Source of the DNA: Herbidospora yilanensis
GTDB taxonomy: Bacteria; Actinomycetota; Actinomycetes; Streptosporangiales; Streptosporangiaceae
Reading direction: 5' to 3'
Length of the DNA stretch: 64,000 bases
NCBI RefSeq assembly: GCF_001570565.1
Contig: NZ_BBXE01000029.1
Span: forward strand, 1 to 64,000
A program made the position numbers and the translations under genes. How positions within the stretch are numbered: the stretch's first letter is position 1; every line of letters starts with the position of its first letter. The notes under the pieces are model-generated. The model was not told the origin of the DNA and did no database searches. It saw only the letters and a list, made by a program, of their open reading frames with translations. Below are positions 1-8,056 of this stretch, one piece after another.

Positions 1-1
1 G

Positions 2-616
2 ATCGTGGCGGTGTCGGTCCGTCACGGTCTGGCGAGTTACGAGATCCTCGGCCGGCTGATCGGCCTGCAGTCGGCGTGCGCGGTGGGCGACTTCGGCGGG
101 GCCGACGGGCAGGCGGCGCGTCTCGACGTGCTGGCGGCGCGGCATGATCGTCCGCTGACGTCGGTGTTCACGGCGTGGTATCGGGCGTTGCGGGTGGCCG
201 AGGATCCGGGGGTGGCGTTCGCCGTCAAGGAGGCGGCCTATCGGGAGGCGGCGGGGCTGCTGGCGGGGGCGGGGATGCCGGGGTTGAGCGAGGGGTTGCC
301 GGCGTTGGCGTCGTTGTGCCTGCGGGTGCGGCACGGGCGTGCGCCGGAGCCGGTCGATCCGGGGGTGTACGGCCCGTTCGAGCCGTGGGCGGGTGCTTTT
401 CTGCGGGCGGACGCCGATCTGGGCGCGGTGCCCGATCCGCCGGGTGACCTGCTGGCCGAGGCGTTGTGGGTGCTGCTGGCGCGGGCCGCCCGTGCGCGGG
501 GTGACGGCGTGGTGTTCGGGCGGGCGCGGGAGGCGTTGCGGCCGGCGGCGGGGGAGCTGGCGGGGGCGGCGAGTGGTCTGGTGAGCCTGGGGTGGGTGAG
601 GGACGTCATCGGGTGA
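2..616 (+). CDS. AfsR/SARP-type regulator, C-terminal part (5' truncated by window)
   Basis: The open frame runs in from the window edge, so only about 204 C-terminal residues are visible. They are alpha-helical, Ala/Leu/Arg-rich and TPR-like, with stretches such as LIGLQSACAVGDF, FTAWYRALRVA and PPGDLLAEALWVLLARAA that resemble the C-terminal tail of large actinobacterial AfsR/BTAD (SARP) regulators. No DNA-binding or nucleotide-binding domain is in view. The stop at 614-616 is followed by a separate promoter for tenA, so the two are probably independent. Family assignment is from recalled similarity; another TPR protein is possible. Confidence 0.55.
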   Translation: MVAVSVRHGLASYEILGRLIGLQSACAVGDFGGADGQAARLDVLAARHDRPLTSVFTAWYRALRVAEDPGVAFAVKEAAYREAAGLLAGAGMPGLSEGLPALASLCLRVRHGRAPEPVDPGVYGPFEPWAGAFLRADADLGAVPDPPGDLLAEALWVLLARAARARGDGVVFGRAREALRPAAGELAGAASGLVSLGWVRDVIG

Positions 617-622
617 CCCTCT

Positions 623-650
623 TTGCGGGGGGCGGCGGGTCGGTTAGGTT
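623..650 (+). promoter_or_regulatory. Putative promoter of the riboswitch-tenA transcript
   Basis: A TTGCGG element (623-628) and a TAGGTT element (645-650) are 16 bases apart. The predicted start of transcription, near 657, falls just before the TPP aptamer. Confidence 0.45.
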
Positions 651-658
651 GATCACGA

Positions 659-752
659 CATCGCGGGAGCCCGGCGTACCGGGCTGAGAGTGCGGCTGGG
701 CGGCCGCAGACCGCTTGAACCTGACCGGGTCATGCCGGCGTAGGGAGAAGGT
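659..752 (+). promoter_or_regulatory. TPP (THI-box) riboswitch
   Basis: The signature thi-box blocks are in the right order: CTGAGAG at 684-690, CTTGAACCTGACCGGGT at 714-730 and the closing GGCGTAGGGAG up to 747. The last block contains the purine-rich ribosome binding site (GGGAGAAGG, 743-751) eight bases before the tenA ATG. Ligand binding would therefore hide the Shine-Dalgarno directly, as known for translational TPP switches in actinomycetes. No Rho-independent terminator is seen between aptamer and gene. Confidence 0.95.
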
Positions 753-758
753 CTCGTC

Positions 759-1445
759 ATGACGTGTCAGCCGACGTCCGTCACCACGTTCAGCGACGGG
801 TTGTGGCACGCCGCCGCGCCCACTTACGGGGCGATTCTCCGTCATCCGTTCATCACCGGGCTCGTCGACGGGACGCTGCCCCGGGAGGCGTTCCGGCATT
901 TCGTCGTCCAGGACTCCCACTATCTGCGTGACTACGCCCGCGCGCTGGCGGTGTGCGCGGCCAGGGCTCCCGACGAGGAGGCCACCCGGGCGTTCGCCGG
1001 TGACGCGGTGGGGGCGATCGCGGCCGAGCGGGAGATGCACGCCGCGTTCATGGCCGACCTGGGCGGGTCGGCCGAGGAGGCGGCGGCGCAGCCGGTGGGG
1101 CCGACGACGCGGGCGTACACGAGTTATGTGCTGGCGACGGTGTACGGCGGTTCGTTCCTCGACGGGCTGGCGGCGGTGCTGCCCTGTTACTGGATCTACG
1201 CGCGGGTGGGGGCCGATCTGCTGGCGCGGTCGTCGCCTGATCCGCTGTACCGGCGGTGGATCGCGGCGTACGGGGACGAGGGGTTCCAGGAGACGGTGCG
1301 CCGGGTGGTGGCGCTGGCCGACCGGGTGGGCGCGGCGGCGACCGAGGCGCAGCGGGCGCGGGCGGCGGAGCACTTCCTGGCGACGGCCCGTTATGAGTGG
1401 ATGTTCTGGGACGCGGCCTGGCGGCGGGAGTCCTGGCCCGTGTGA
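759..1445 (+). CDS. tenA: Aminopyrimidine aminohydrolase / thiaminase II
   Basis: TenA hydrolyses aminopyrimidines from degraded thiamine and so salvages the pyrimidine half of thiamine. The 228-residue protein has the expected length and the family active-site residues: D52 and Y55 in the [10 protein letters not shown] segment, C143 in VLPCYWIY and E213 in ARYEWMFW. The start at 759 is fixed by the strong GGGAGAAGG binding site, which is part of the upstream TPP riboswitch. Expression should therefore rise when TPP is scarce. No thiC, thiD or thiE gene lies beside it, so this is a stand-alone salvage gene rather than part of a biosynthetic operon. Confidence 0.93.
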   Translation: MTCQPTSVTTFSDGLWHAAAPTYGAILRHPFITGLVDGTLPREAFRHFVVQDSHYLRDYARALAVCAARAPDEEATRAFAGDAVGAIAAEREMHAAFMADLGGSAEEAAAQPVGPTTRAYTSYVLATVYGGSFLDGLAAVLPCYWIYARVGADLLARSSPDPLYRRWIAAYGDEGFQETVRRVVALADRVGAAATEAQRARAAEHFLATARYEWMFWDAAWRRESWPV

Positions 1446-1506
1446 CGCCGGCGGCCTGCCGTTCGGCGTTCGGGGATTGTCGGTGGGGTTGGCCATGATG
1501 AGGGGC

Positions 1507-3612
1507 ATGAGTGAGACACCTCCCCTGACGTCGATCGCCGATGAGACCGCCTACGCCGAGGCCGTGCAGCTGGCCGTCGACGCGTCGGCCGCCTATTACG
1601 GCGACGGCACCTCCACGCTTGACGACGACGCCTACGACCGGCTGGTGCGCGGGATCGAGGCCTATGAGGCCGGCCATCCCGACCAGGTGCTGCCGTCGTC
1701 GCCGACGGGGAAGGTGGCGGGCGGCGCGGTGGTGGGCGACGTGCCCCACACGGTGCCGATGCTCAGTCTTGACAACGTCTTCGGCCCCGACCAGCTCGCC
1801 GCGTGGGCGGCGTCGCTGGAGCGGCGGCTCGACCACCCGGTCACGGCCTGGAGCGTGGAGGCCAAGCTCGACGGTCTGGCGGTCTCGGCCCGCTACCGGC
1901 GGGGCCGGCTGGTGCAGCTCGTCACGCGGGGTGACGGCCAGGCGGGGGAGGACGTCTCCCATTCCATCGGCACGATCGTGGGGTTGCCCGAGCGGCTGGC
2001 CGAGCCGGTGACGGTGGAGCTGCGGGGCGAGGTGATGATGACCACGGCGCAGTTCGCCGACGCGTGCGCCAAGCGGCAGGCCCACGACGGCACCACCTTC
2101 GCCAATCCGCGCAGCGCGGCGGCGGGCACGTTGCGGACCAGGGACCGTCCCTATGTGTGCGAGCTGACGTTCTTCGGTTACGGCGCCCTGCCGCTGCCGC
2201 CGGGTGACGACTCGCCGCTGGCCGGGCGGCTGCGGGAGCTGCCGCACAGCCAGATCATGGAGTGGGTGGCCGGTCAGGGCGTGCAGACGACGGCGGTGAC
2301 GCCGGTCGCCGGGGTGCTCGTGGCCGACCTGGAGGCGGTGCGGGCGCGGGTGGAGGAGATCGCCGCGGCCCGCGCCGGGCTCGACTTCGGCATCGACGGC
2401 ATCGTGATCAAGTGTGACCTGGCCGCCGACCAGGCGGCGGCGGGGTTCAGCTCGCGCGCCCCCCGCTGGGCGGTGGCCTACAAGCTGCCCGCCACCGAGA
2501 AGATCACCAAGCTGCTGGCGGTGGAGTGGAACACCGGCCGCACCGGCATCATCGCCCCGCGCGCCGTGCTGGAGCCGGTCGAGCTCGACGGGTCGGTCGT
2601 CACCTACGCCACCCTCCACAACGCCGCCGACATCGCCCGGCGCGGCCTGATGCTCGGCGACTCGGTCACCGTCTACAAGGCCGGCGACGTGATCCCGCGG
2701 GTGGAGGCCCCGGTCGTCCACCTGCGCACCGGCGACGAGAGGCCCATCGACATCCCTCGGGTGTGCCCGTCGTGCGGCGACGCCATCGACGCCACACAGG
2801 AACGCTGGCGGTGTGTGCGCGGGCGCGCCTGCCGGGCCATCGCCTCGATCGAATACGCGGTCGGCCGCGACCAGCTCGACATCGAGGGCCTGGCCGTCAA
2901 CCGCATCCAGCAGATGCTCGACGCCGGTCTCATCGCCGACTTCGCCGACCTGTTCTATCTCACCCGCGACCAGTTGCTCGCCCTCGACCGGATGGGCGAG
3001 ACCAGCACCGACAACCTGCTGGCCGCCCTCGAACGCGCCAAGGCGCAGCCGCTCAGCCGGGTGTTCTGCGCGCTGGGGGTGCGCGGCACCGGCCGCAGCA
3101 TGTCCCGTCGCATCGCCGCCCACTTCGGCACGATGGACGCCATCCGCGCCGCCGACGCCGCCGCGATCCAGCAGGTCGAGGGCATCGGCCCGGAGAAGGC
3201 CCCCGTCGTGGTCGCCGAACTGGTCGAACTCGACGCCCTGATCGACAAGCTGATCAAGGCGGGCGTGAACATGACCCAGCCCGGCGTCGTCCGTCCCCCG
3301 GCCGACGAAGCGGCCGACGAAGCGGCCGGGGAGGCGGGCGGGGAGGCGGGCGAGCCGCTCGGCCTCCCGCTGGCGGGCATGTCGGTGGTGGTGACCGGAA
3401 CGATGACCGGCCCCCTGGCGGCGCTGTCGCGCAACGAGGTGAACGAGCTGGTGGAGCGGGCGGGCGGCAAGGCGTCGTCGGGCGTGTCGGCCAAGACGTC
3501 GCTGGTGGTCGCGGGCGACAAGGCCGGCTCCAAGCGGACCAAGGCCGAGAGCCTGGGCGTGCGCGTCGCGACGCCGGAGGAGTTCGCGGGCCTGGTGGCC
3601 GCGTTCCTGTGA
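1507..3612 (+). CDS. ligA: NAD-dependent DNA ligase
   Basis: Seals nicks in duplex DNA using NAD+. The 701-residue product has the standard order: Ia and adenylation domain with the KxDG nucleophile (K120, KLDG), OB fold, a Cys4 zinc finger (C-P-S-C then C and C about residues 420-450), helix-hairpin-helix repeats and a C-terminal BRCT domain starting [13 protein letters not shown] low-complexity Glu/Ala/Gly linker (about residues 600-620) separates the HhH region from BRCT. The start at 1507 was chosen because sequence before it is not LigA-like; ATGs at 1495 and 1498 are alternatives. Actinomycetes often carry two LigA copies, so it may be the housekeeping enzyme or a paralogue. Confidence 0.95.
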   Translation: MSETPPLTSIADETAYAEAVQLAVDASAAYYGDGTSTLDDDAYDRLVRGIEAYEAGHPDQVLPSSPTGKVAGGAVVGDVPHTVPMLSLDNVFGPDQLAAWAASLERRLDHPVTAWSVEAKLDGLAVSARYRRGRLVQLVTRGDGQAGEDVSHSIGTIVGLPERLAEPVTVELRGEVMMTTAQFADACAKRQAHDGTTFANPRSAAAGTLRTRDRPYVCELTFFGYGALPLPPGDDSPLAGRLRELPHSQIMEWVAGQGVQTTAVTPVAGVLVADLEAVRARVEEIAAARAGLDFGIDGIVIKCDLAADQAAAGFSSRAPRWAVAYKLPATEKITKLLAVEWNTGRTGIIAPRAVLEPVELDGSVVTYATLHNAADIARRGLMLGDSVTVYKAGDVIPRVEAPVVHLRTGDERPIDIPRVCPSCGDAIDATQERWRCVRGRACRAIASIEYAVGRDQLDIEGLAVNRIQQMLDAGLIADFADLFYLTRDQLLALDRMGETSTDNLLAALERAKAQPLSRVFCALGVRGTGRSMSRRIAAHFGTMDAIRAADAAAIQQVEGIGPEKAPVVVAELVELDALIDKLIKAGVNMTQPGVVRPPADEAADEAAGEAGGEAGEPLGLPLAGMSVVVTGTMTGPLAALSRNEVNELVERAGGKASSGVSAKTSLVVAGDKAGSKRTKAESLGVRVATPEEFAGLVAAFL

Positions 3613-3683
3613 CCGGCGAGGGGCGACGGCTCCGAGCCGGGCCGCGGCGTGACGGGTCGCCGTCGGGGCGGTGAGCCGAGCCG

Positions 3684-3938
3684 CTATTTGCCGGTGTGGT
3701 CGATGACGTTCCCGTTGGAGCAGTTGTTCAGGTGGTCGCCCACCCAGTTCCCCAGGACCGGGACCACCGCCACCTCCTGCAGGCAGACGGCGGCGGCCGT
3801 GAAGTTCCAGTTGTTCGCCGCGTTCACCCCCGGCCCGAAGTCCGAGCCGGGGTCGTCGGCATGGACGGGCCCCGCGACCCCCGCCGCGACCCCCACCGCG
3901 GCCAGCGCCAGCACGGCCGTCGCGAACGTCTTCCTCAT
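3684..3938 (-). CDS. Small secreted protein of unknown function
   Basis: An 84-residue product with a clear Sec signal peptide (Lys/Arg N-terminus, Ala/Val core, cleavage likely after A27 in PVHA-DD). The mature part is about 57 residues with two cysteines (C52 and C73) that could form one disulfide, and a motif NNWNFTAAA. It recalls small exported surface proteins of actinomycetes but lacks the chaplin pattern. It is convergent with ligA and divergent from the next gene. I do not recognise the family. Confidence 0.7.
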   Translation of the reverse strand: MRKTFATAVLALAAVGVAAGVAGPVHADDPGSDFGPGVNAANNWNFTAAAVCLQEVAVVPVLGNWVGDHLNNCSNGNVIDHTGK

Positions 3939-4000
3939 CGGACCACTCCCCCATCGGTCGACTACAGAGCGTGACCATCGTACGGTGGGACACTGGACTG

Positions 4001-4705
4001 GTGAGCTACTGGCGTTCTCTGTACGAGTCGATCCGCTCGCCGGACGTCCTGTGGCCGTGGTTCGCCGAGCACCCCGACCTGGTGGCCGAGGTCCGGGAGC
4101 TGGGCCGGCCCGGGAGCCACCGGATCGCGCCGGGACACGACCTCCTTGAGCGGCTCTATGCCCTGGGCCGCGTCCTCGACCTGCTCATCGCCGACCACCC
4201 CCGCGCCTATCCGGCGTTCTGCGCCGCCCTGGGCGCGCACCGCGTCGACCGGACGGACTTCCACCCGTTCTTCCACGAGGTGGCGGAGGTCCGGCAGGCG
4301 GCCGACCCCGGTGAGCCGCCGTCGGTCGTCGGGGAGCGCTGGCCCGGCTTCATGGTCGGGACGCTGCTGCTGGCCCGTGCCGGCGTGGTCGTCACCGCGG
4401 GGGAGCGGCACCTGGTCGCCGGGGTCGCCGACCGGTCGGCCATCTACTGGACCCACCACCGCCGCCACCGGCCCGCTCGCGACCTCTCCCACGGCTGGGG
4501 CCACAACTCGCAGTGGCGGACCGACGCGCGCCGCGACTACCTGGCCGGCGGCCGGTTCCACTACAACGTCGACGGCACCGAACGACCGGCCGACCGGGCG
4601 GAGGCCGACCTGGTCCGTCACCGGTGCGGCACCGTGACCGATCCGGGTGGTGACCTGTTCCCCTACGACCTGCGCCACGTCGAACCCGCCATGCTGGAGA
4701 CATGA
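4001..4705 (+). CDS. Hypothetical protein, 234 residues
   Basis: A soluble protein beginning VSYWRSLYESIRSPD with no signal peptide or membrane segment. It contains a conserved-looking THHRRHRPARDLSHGWGHNSQW stretch rich in His and Trp (about residues 160-180), suggestive of an actinobacterial family of unknown role. The GTG at 4001 was preferred over the upstream in-frame GTG at 3971 because a TACGGT -10-like hexamer (3981-3986) lies between them. The stop overlaps the next start by ATGA, implying co-translation with the phosphoesterase. No function can be assigned. Confidence 0.75.
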   Translation: MSYWRSLYESIRSPDVLWPWFAEHPDLVAEVRELGRPGSHRIAPGHDLLERLYALGRVLDLLIADHPRAYPAFCAALGAHRVDRTDFHPFFHEVAEVRQAADPGEPPSVVGERWPGFMVGTLLLARAGVVVTAGERHLVAGVADRSAIYWTHHRRHRPARDLSHGWGHNSQWRTDARRDYLAGGRFHYNVDGTERPADRAEADLVRHRCGTVTDPGGDLFPYDLRHVEPAMLET

Positions 4706-5184
4706 AGATCGTCGTACTGTCCGACACGCACGCGCCGCGTTTCTGGAAGGCGTGCCCGCCGCGGGTGGCCGAGCATCTGCGCGGCGCCGACGTGATCCTG
4801 CACGCCGGTGACGTGTGCGTCGGCCGGGTCCTGGACGAACTGGCCGCCTACGCGCCCGTCCACGCCGTCAAGGGCAACAACGACGGTCCCGACGTGCACG
4901 CGCCCGAGACGCTGGAGCTGACGCTCGGCGGCCTGCGCGTGGCGATGATCCACGACAGCGGGCCGGCCAAGGGGCGGCCGGCCCGGATGCGGGCCCGGTT
5001 CCCCGACGCCGATCTGGTCGTGTACGGCCACTCCCACGTCCCCCTGGACGAGAGCTACGGCGGCCTCCGCGTCTTCAACCCCGGCTCGCCCACCGACAGG
5101 CGCCGCCAGCCCCACGGCACCCTCGGCCTGCTGCGCGTGGAGCACGGAACGCTGGTGGAGGCGGCGATCGTGCCCGTGACCTGA
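4702..5184 (+). CDS. YfcE/MJ0936-type metallophosphoesterase
   Basis: A 160-residue single-domain metal-dependent phosphodiesterase. All family motifs are visible: D8-x-H10, G36-D37, the GNND motif at 58-61, H84 and the closing G109-H-S-H112. This is the short YfcE-like class; its cellular substrate cannot be read from sequence. It is translationally coupled to the hypothetical gene upstream (ATGA overlap at 4702-4705). Confidence 0.9.
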   Translation: MKIVVLSDTHAPRFWKACPPRVAEHLRGADVILHAGDVCVGRVLDELAAYAPVHAVKGNNDGPDVHAPETLELTLGGLRVAMIHDSGPAKGRPARMRARFPDADLVVYGHSHVPLDESYGGLRVFNPGSPTDRRRQPHGTLGLLRVEHGTLVEAAIVPVT

Positions 5185-5207
5185 CCCGCGCCGGGCCGCC
5201 CGCCACC

Positions 5208-5213
5208 TACGAT
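5208..5213 (+). promoter_or_regulatory. Leaderless -10 element (TACGAT) of the lexA-like gene
   Basis: TACGAT ends seven bases before the GTG at 5221. An ATG at 5212 lies inside this hexamer and is therefore an unlikely start. No convincing -35 is seen. Confidence 0.5.
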
Positions 5214-5220
5214 GTCGCAG

Positions 5221-5877
5221 GTGACCGCCTACGACGACGACCTCTTCGAGCACCTCGACACCTCCGCCCTGCCGCCGCGCGGGCAGCGGATCCTGGCCGT
5301 GATCCACGACTGGGTGGTCCGGCACGGATATCCGCCGAGCACCCGGGAGATCGGCGACGCGGTCGGCCTGCGTTCGGCGTCCGCGGTGTCGCGGCACCTG
5401 CGGATCCTGGAGGATCAGGGGTTCCTGCGCCGGGGCACGGCGATGAGCCGGCCGATCGACGTGCGGGCGTTCCTGCGCGGTCCGGCGGCGCGACCGGCCG
5501 CCGACCTGGTCAGCGTGCCCGTCGTGGGCGACATCGCCGCGGGCGTGCCGATCCCGGCCGAGCAGCACGTCGACGACGCGCTGACCCTGCCGCGCGACCT
5601 CACGGGACGGGGCACCGTCTTCGGGCTGCGGGTGCGGGGCGACTCGATGGTCGACGCGGCCATCTGCGACGGCGACATCGTCGTGGTGCGGCAGCAGCCC
5701 GAGGCCCACTCGGGGCAGATCGTGGCCGCGATGATCGACGGCGAGGCGACCGTCAAGGTGTTCCGGCGGCGCGGCGGGCACGTCGTGCTCGAACCCCGCA
5801 ACCCCGCCTACGCCGACATCGACGGCGACGACGCGGTGGTGCTGGGCATCGTCGTGTCGGTGCTGCGGAGCGTCTGA
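5221..5877 (+). CDS. lexA: LexA-family repressor/autopeptidase (possible paralogue)
   Basis: A 218-residue repressor with an N-terminal winged helix (about residues 15-80) and a C-terminal S24 autopeptidase domain. The self-cleavage bond A107-G108 and the catalytic pair S142 (GDSM) and K179 are intact, so RecA-stimulated cleavage should work. The recognition helix reads SASAVSRHLRILEDQG, unlike the usual actinobacterial LexA stretch (STSSVAHQLMALERKG), suggesting a different operator. No CGAAC-N4-GTTCG SOS box was found around the gene, although LexA normally represses itself. The start is set by the leaderless promoter; ATG 5212 is the alternative. It may be a second LexA copy. Confidence 0.85.
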   Translation: MTAYDDDLFEHLDTSALPPRGQRILAVIHDWVVRHGYPPSTREIGDAVGLRSASAVSRHLRILEDQGFLRRGTAMSRPIDVRAFLRGPAARPAADLVSVPVVGDIAAGVPIPAEQHVDDALTLPRDLTGRGTVFGLRVRGDSMVDAAICDGDIVVVRQQPEAHSGQIVAAMIDGEATVKVFRRRGGHVVLEPRNPAYADIDGDDAVVLGIVVSVLRSV

Positions 5878-5956
5878 GCGGAAAATTCCGCGCCCGGATG
5901 TCGAGAACGCGGCGGCGGCTCCGTCCCCGGTTCACCGACGAAGAAGGAGAACCACC

Positions 5957-6397
5957 GTGACGATCAAACGCATGGACAACGTCGCCATCGTGGTCGAGGA
6001 CCTCGAGGCCGCCATCGCGTTCTTCGTGGAACTCGGCATGGACGTGGAGGGGCGGGCGTCCATCGAAGGCGACTTCGCCGACCGGACCGTCGGGCTCCAC
6101 GGCGTCCGCAGCGACATCGCGATGATGCGGACCCCGGACGGCCACGGCCGGCTGGAGCTCACCAAATACCACGCCCCCGCGGCGGTCGGCCCCGACCCGG
6201 GCGCCGTGCCGCCCAACACGCGGGGCTGGCACCGGGTGATGTTCGCGGTCGAGGACATCGACGACGTCGTGGCCCGCCTGCGCGGGCACGGCGCCGAGCT
6301 GGTCGGCGACCTGGTCCGCTACGAGGACACCTACCGGCTCTGCTACCTCCGGGGCCCCGAGGGGATCGTCGTCGCCCTGGCCGAGCAGCTCGGCTGA
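5957..6397 (+). CDS. VOC (glyoxalase/bleomycin-resistance) family protein
   Basis: A 146-residue protein with two VOC half-modules beginning RMDNVAIVVEDLEAAIAFF and GWHRVMFAVEDIDDVVARL. The GTG start has a strong AGAAGGAGA binding site upstream. The substrate is unknown; the fold covers glyoxalases, dioxygenases and antibiotic-binding proteins. The DGPF gene begins 17 bases downstream and the ECF sigma gene follows, so the three probably form one transcription unit. Confidence 0.85.
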   Translation: MTIKRMDNVAIVVEDLEAAIAFFVELGMDVEGRASIEGDFADRTVGLHGVRSDIAMMRTPDGHGRLELTKYHAPAAVGPDPGAVPPNTRGWHRVMFAVEDIDDVVARLRGHGAELVGDLVRYEDTYRLCYLRGPEGIVVALAEQLG

Positions 6398-6414
6398 CCC
6401 GGAGAAGAGGGAAG

Positions 6415-6822
6415 ATGGCCAAGTATCTGCTGCTCAAGCACTACCGGGGCGCGCCCGCGCCGGTCAACGACGTGCCGATGGACCGGTGGACGCCCGAGGA
6501 GGTCGCCGCCCACGTCCAGTACATGGTCGACTTCGCCGCCCGGCTGGAGGGCTCCGGCGAGTTCGTCGACAGCCAGGGCCTGTCGCCGGAGGGGGCGTTC
6601 GTCCGCTACGGCGGCGAGGGGCGGCCGCCGGTCGTCGACGGACCGTTCGCCGAGACCAAAGACCTGATCGCCGGCTGGATGGTGATCGACGTCGAGTCCC
6701 GCGAACGCGCCTACGAACTGGCCGCCGAGTTGTCCGCCGCCCCCGGCGCGGGCGGGCGGCCGATCCACGAGTGGCTGGAGGTGCGCCCGTTCCTGGCCGT
6801 CCATTCGACGGTGTTCGATTGA
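6415..6822 (+). CDS. YCII-related (DGPF) domain protein
   Basis: A 135-residue DGPF/YCII protein with the name-giving D-G-P-F motif (VVDGPFAETKD, about residues 80-90). Proteins of this family are found next to ECF42 sigma factors in many bacteria and are thought to be their main regulatory targets. It sits between a VOC gene and an ECF42 gene. Its last codons lie inside a 14-base tandem duplication. The biochemical activity is unknown. Confidence 0.9.
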   Translation: MAKYLLLKHYRGAPAPVNDVPMDRWTPEEVAAHVQYMVDFAARLEGSGEFVDSQGLSPEGAFVRYGGEGRPPVVDGPFAETKDLIAGWMVIDVESRERAYELAAELSAAPGAGGRPIHEWLEVRPFLAVHSTVFD

Positions 6823-6834
6823 CGGTGTTCGATT
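6807..6834 (+). repeat. Perfect 14-base tandem duplication across the DGPF stop codon
   Basis: The unit GACGGTGTTCGATT occurs at 6807-6820 and again at 6821-6834. The first copy encodes the last residues of the DGPF protein; its stop spans the junction (6820-6822). The second copy ends in the TTG start region of the sigma factor. Confidence 0.95.
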
Positions 6835-7978
6835 GAACGAGGCACTGCTGCGGGAGCTGGTCCCGGCGGTGATCGGGGTGCTGGTCCGCCGCGGGGCCGG
6901 CTTCGCGGCGGCCGAGGACGCCGTCCAGGACGCCCTGGTCGAGGCCGTGCGCGCGGACTGGGCGGAGCCGCCGCGCGACCTCAAGGGATGGCTGATCACC
7001 GTGGCCTGGCGCAAGTTCCTCGACGCCGCCCGCGCGGAGACCTCCCGGCGCGACCGCGAGCTCCGCGCCGAGGGCGAACCCGCGCCCGGCCCGGCCGAGT
7101 CGTCCGACGACACGCTGCGCCTGTACTTCCTGTGCGCGCACCCCTCGCTGACCCCGGCGTCGGCCGTCGCGCTGACGCTGCGCGCGGTCGGCGGCCTGAC
7201 CACCCGGCAGATCGCGCGGGCCTACCTGGTGCCCGAGCCGACCATGGCGCAGCGGATCAGCAGGGCCAAGCGCGCCGTGGCCGGGGTGCGGTTCACCCGG
7301 CCCGGTGACGTCGCCACGGTGCTGCGCGTGCTCTACCTGGTGTTCAACGAGGGCTACTCCGGCGACGTCGACCTCGCCGCCGAGGCGATCCGGCTCACCC
7401 GCCGGCTCGCCGCCATGACGCGGCACGAGGAGGTCGCCGGGCTGCTGGCGCTCATGCTGCTGCACCACGCCCGGCGTCCGGCCCGCACCACCCCCGACGG
7501 CAGGCTGGTGCCGCTGGCCGAGCAGGACCGCGGCCGGTGGGACACCCGCCTGATCGCCGAGGGCGTCGACGTGCTCCAGGCCGCCCTGGCGCGCGACCGG
7601 CTCGGCGAGTTCCAGGCCCAGGCGGCCATCGCCGCCCTCCACGCCGACGCCCCGACGGCCGCGGAGACCGACTGGGTGCAGATCGTCGAGTGGTACGACG
7701 AACTGGTGCGCCTCACCGGCAACCCGGTGGCCCGCCTCAACCGCGCCGTCGCGGTCGGCGAGGCTGAGGGCGCGCGGGCCGGCCTGGCCGCCCTGGCCGA
7801 GCTCGACCCCGGCCTGCCCCGCCACACCGCCGCCGCGGCCTACCTGCACGAGCGCGCCGGCGACCCCGCGACGGCGGCCCGCCTGTACGCCGAAGCCGCC
7901 CGCACGGCCCTCAGCCTCCCCGAACGCGACCACCTCACCCGCCAGGCCGCCCGCCTCAACGCCCGCCCGCGCGAATGA
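6833..7978 (+). CDS. ECF42-type RNA polymerase sigma factor with C-terminal TPR domain
   Basis: A 381-residue protein, much longer than a minimal ECF sigma factor. Region 2 covers about residues 5-75 (EDAVQDALVEA, GWLITVAWRKFLD), region 4 about 110-165 (TTRQIARAYLVPEPTMAQRISRAK) and a long helical TPR-like extension follows. This architecture and the DGPF neighbour define ECF42, a group without an anti-sigma factor whose C-terminal extension is needed for activity. The first in-frame start is TTG at 6833, 10 bases after the DGPF stop and inside the 14-base duplication, so expression probably depends on translational coupling. Confidence 0.9.
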   Translation: MNEALLRELVPAVIGVLVRRGAGFAAAEDAVQDALVEAVRADWAEPPRDLKGWLITVAWRKFLDAARAETSRRDRELRAEGEPAPGPAESSDDTLRLYFLCAHPSLTPASAVALTLRAVGGLTTRQIARAYLVPEPTMAQRISRAKRAVAGVRFTRPGDVATVLRVLYLVFNEGYSGDVDLAAEAIRLTRRLAAMTRHEEVAGLLALMLLHHARRPARTTPDGRLVPLAEQDRGRWDTRLIAEGVDVLQAALARDRLGEFQAQAAIAALHADAPTAAETDWVQIVEWYDELVRLTGNPVARLNRAVAVGEAEGARAGLAALAELDPGLPRHTAAAAYLHERAGDPATAARLYAEAARTALSLPERDHLTRQAARLNARPRE

Positions 7979-8000
7979 TCAAGGAGTCCGCCGGCGTGGG

Positions 8001-8006
8001 TAGGGT
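8001..8006 (+). promoter_or_regulatory. Putative -10 element (TAGGGT) upstream of the FAH-family gene
   Basis: TAGGGT matches the hexamer used at three leaderless genes in this window. Here it would give an untranslated leader of about 45 bases before the ATG at 8057. Confidence 0.35.
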
Positions 8007-8056
8007 GGGTCCGGTCCGAGGACGATTCGTGAGGAACTGCACCGAGGAACCGCACC

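Noticed and set aside
928-1506. 5' extension of the ligA frame upstream of 1507
   Set aside because: This stretch is the shifted-frame reading of tenA and has Arg/Trp-rich composition with no LigA similarity.
1048-3993. Very long minus-strand open frame opposite ligA and tenA
   Set aside because: It is antisense to well-supported genes, is His/Arg/Gly-rich and has no recognisable domain; typical of high-GC DNA.
5185-5220. SOS box upstream of the lexA-like gene
   Set aside because: No CGAAC-N4-GTTCG or close variant is present in the upstream region.
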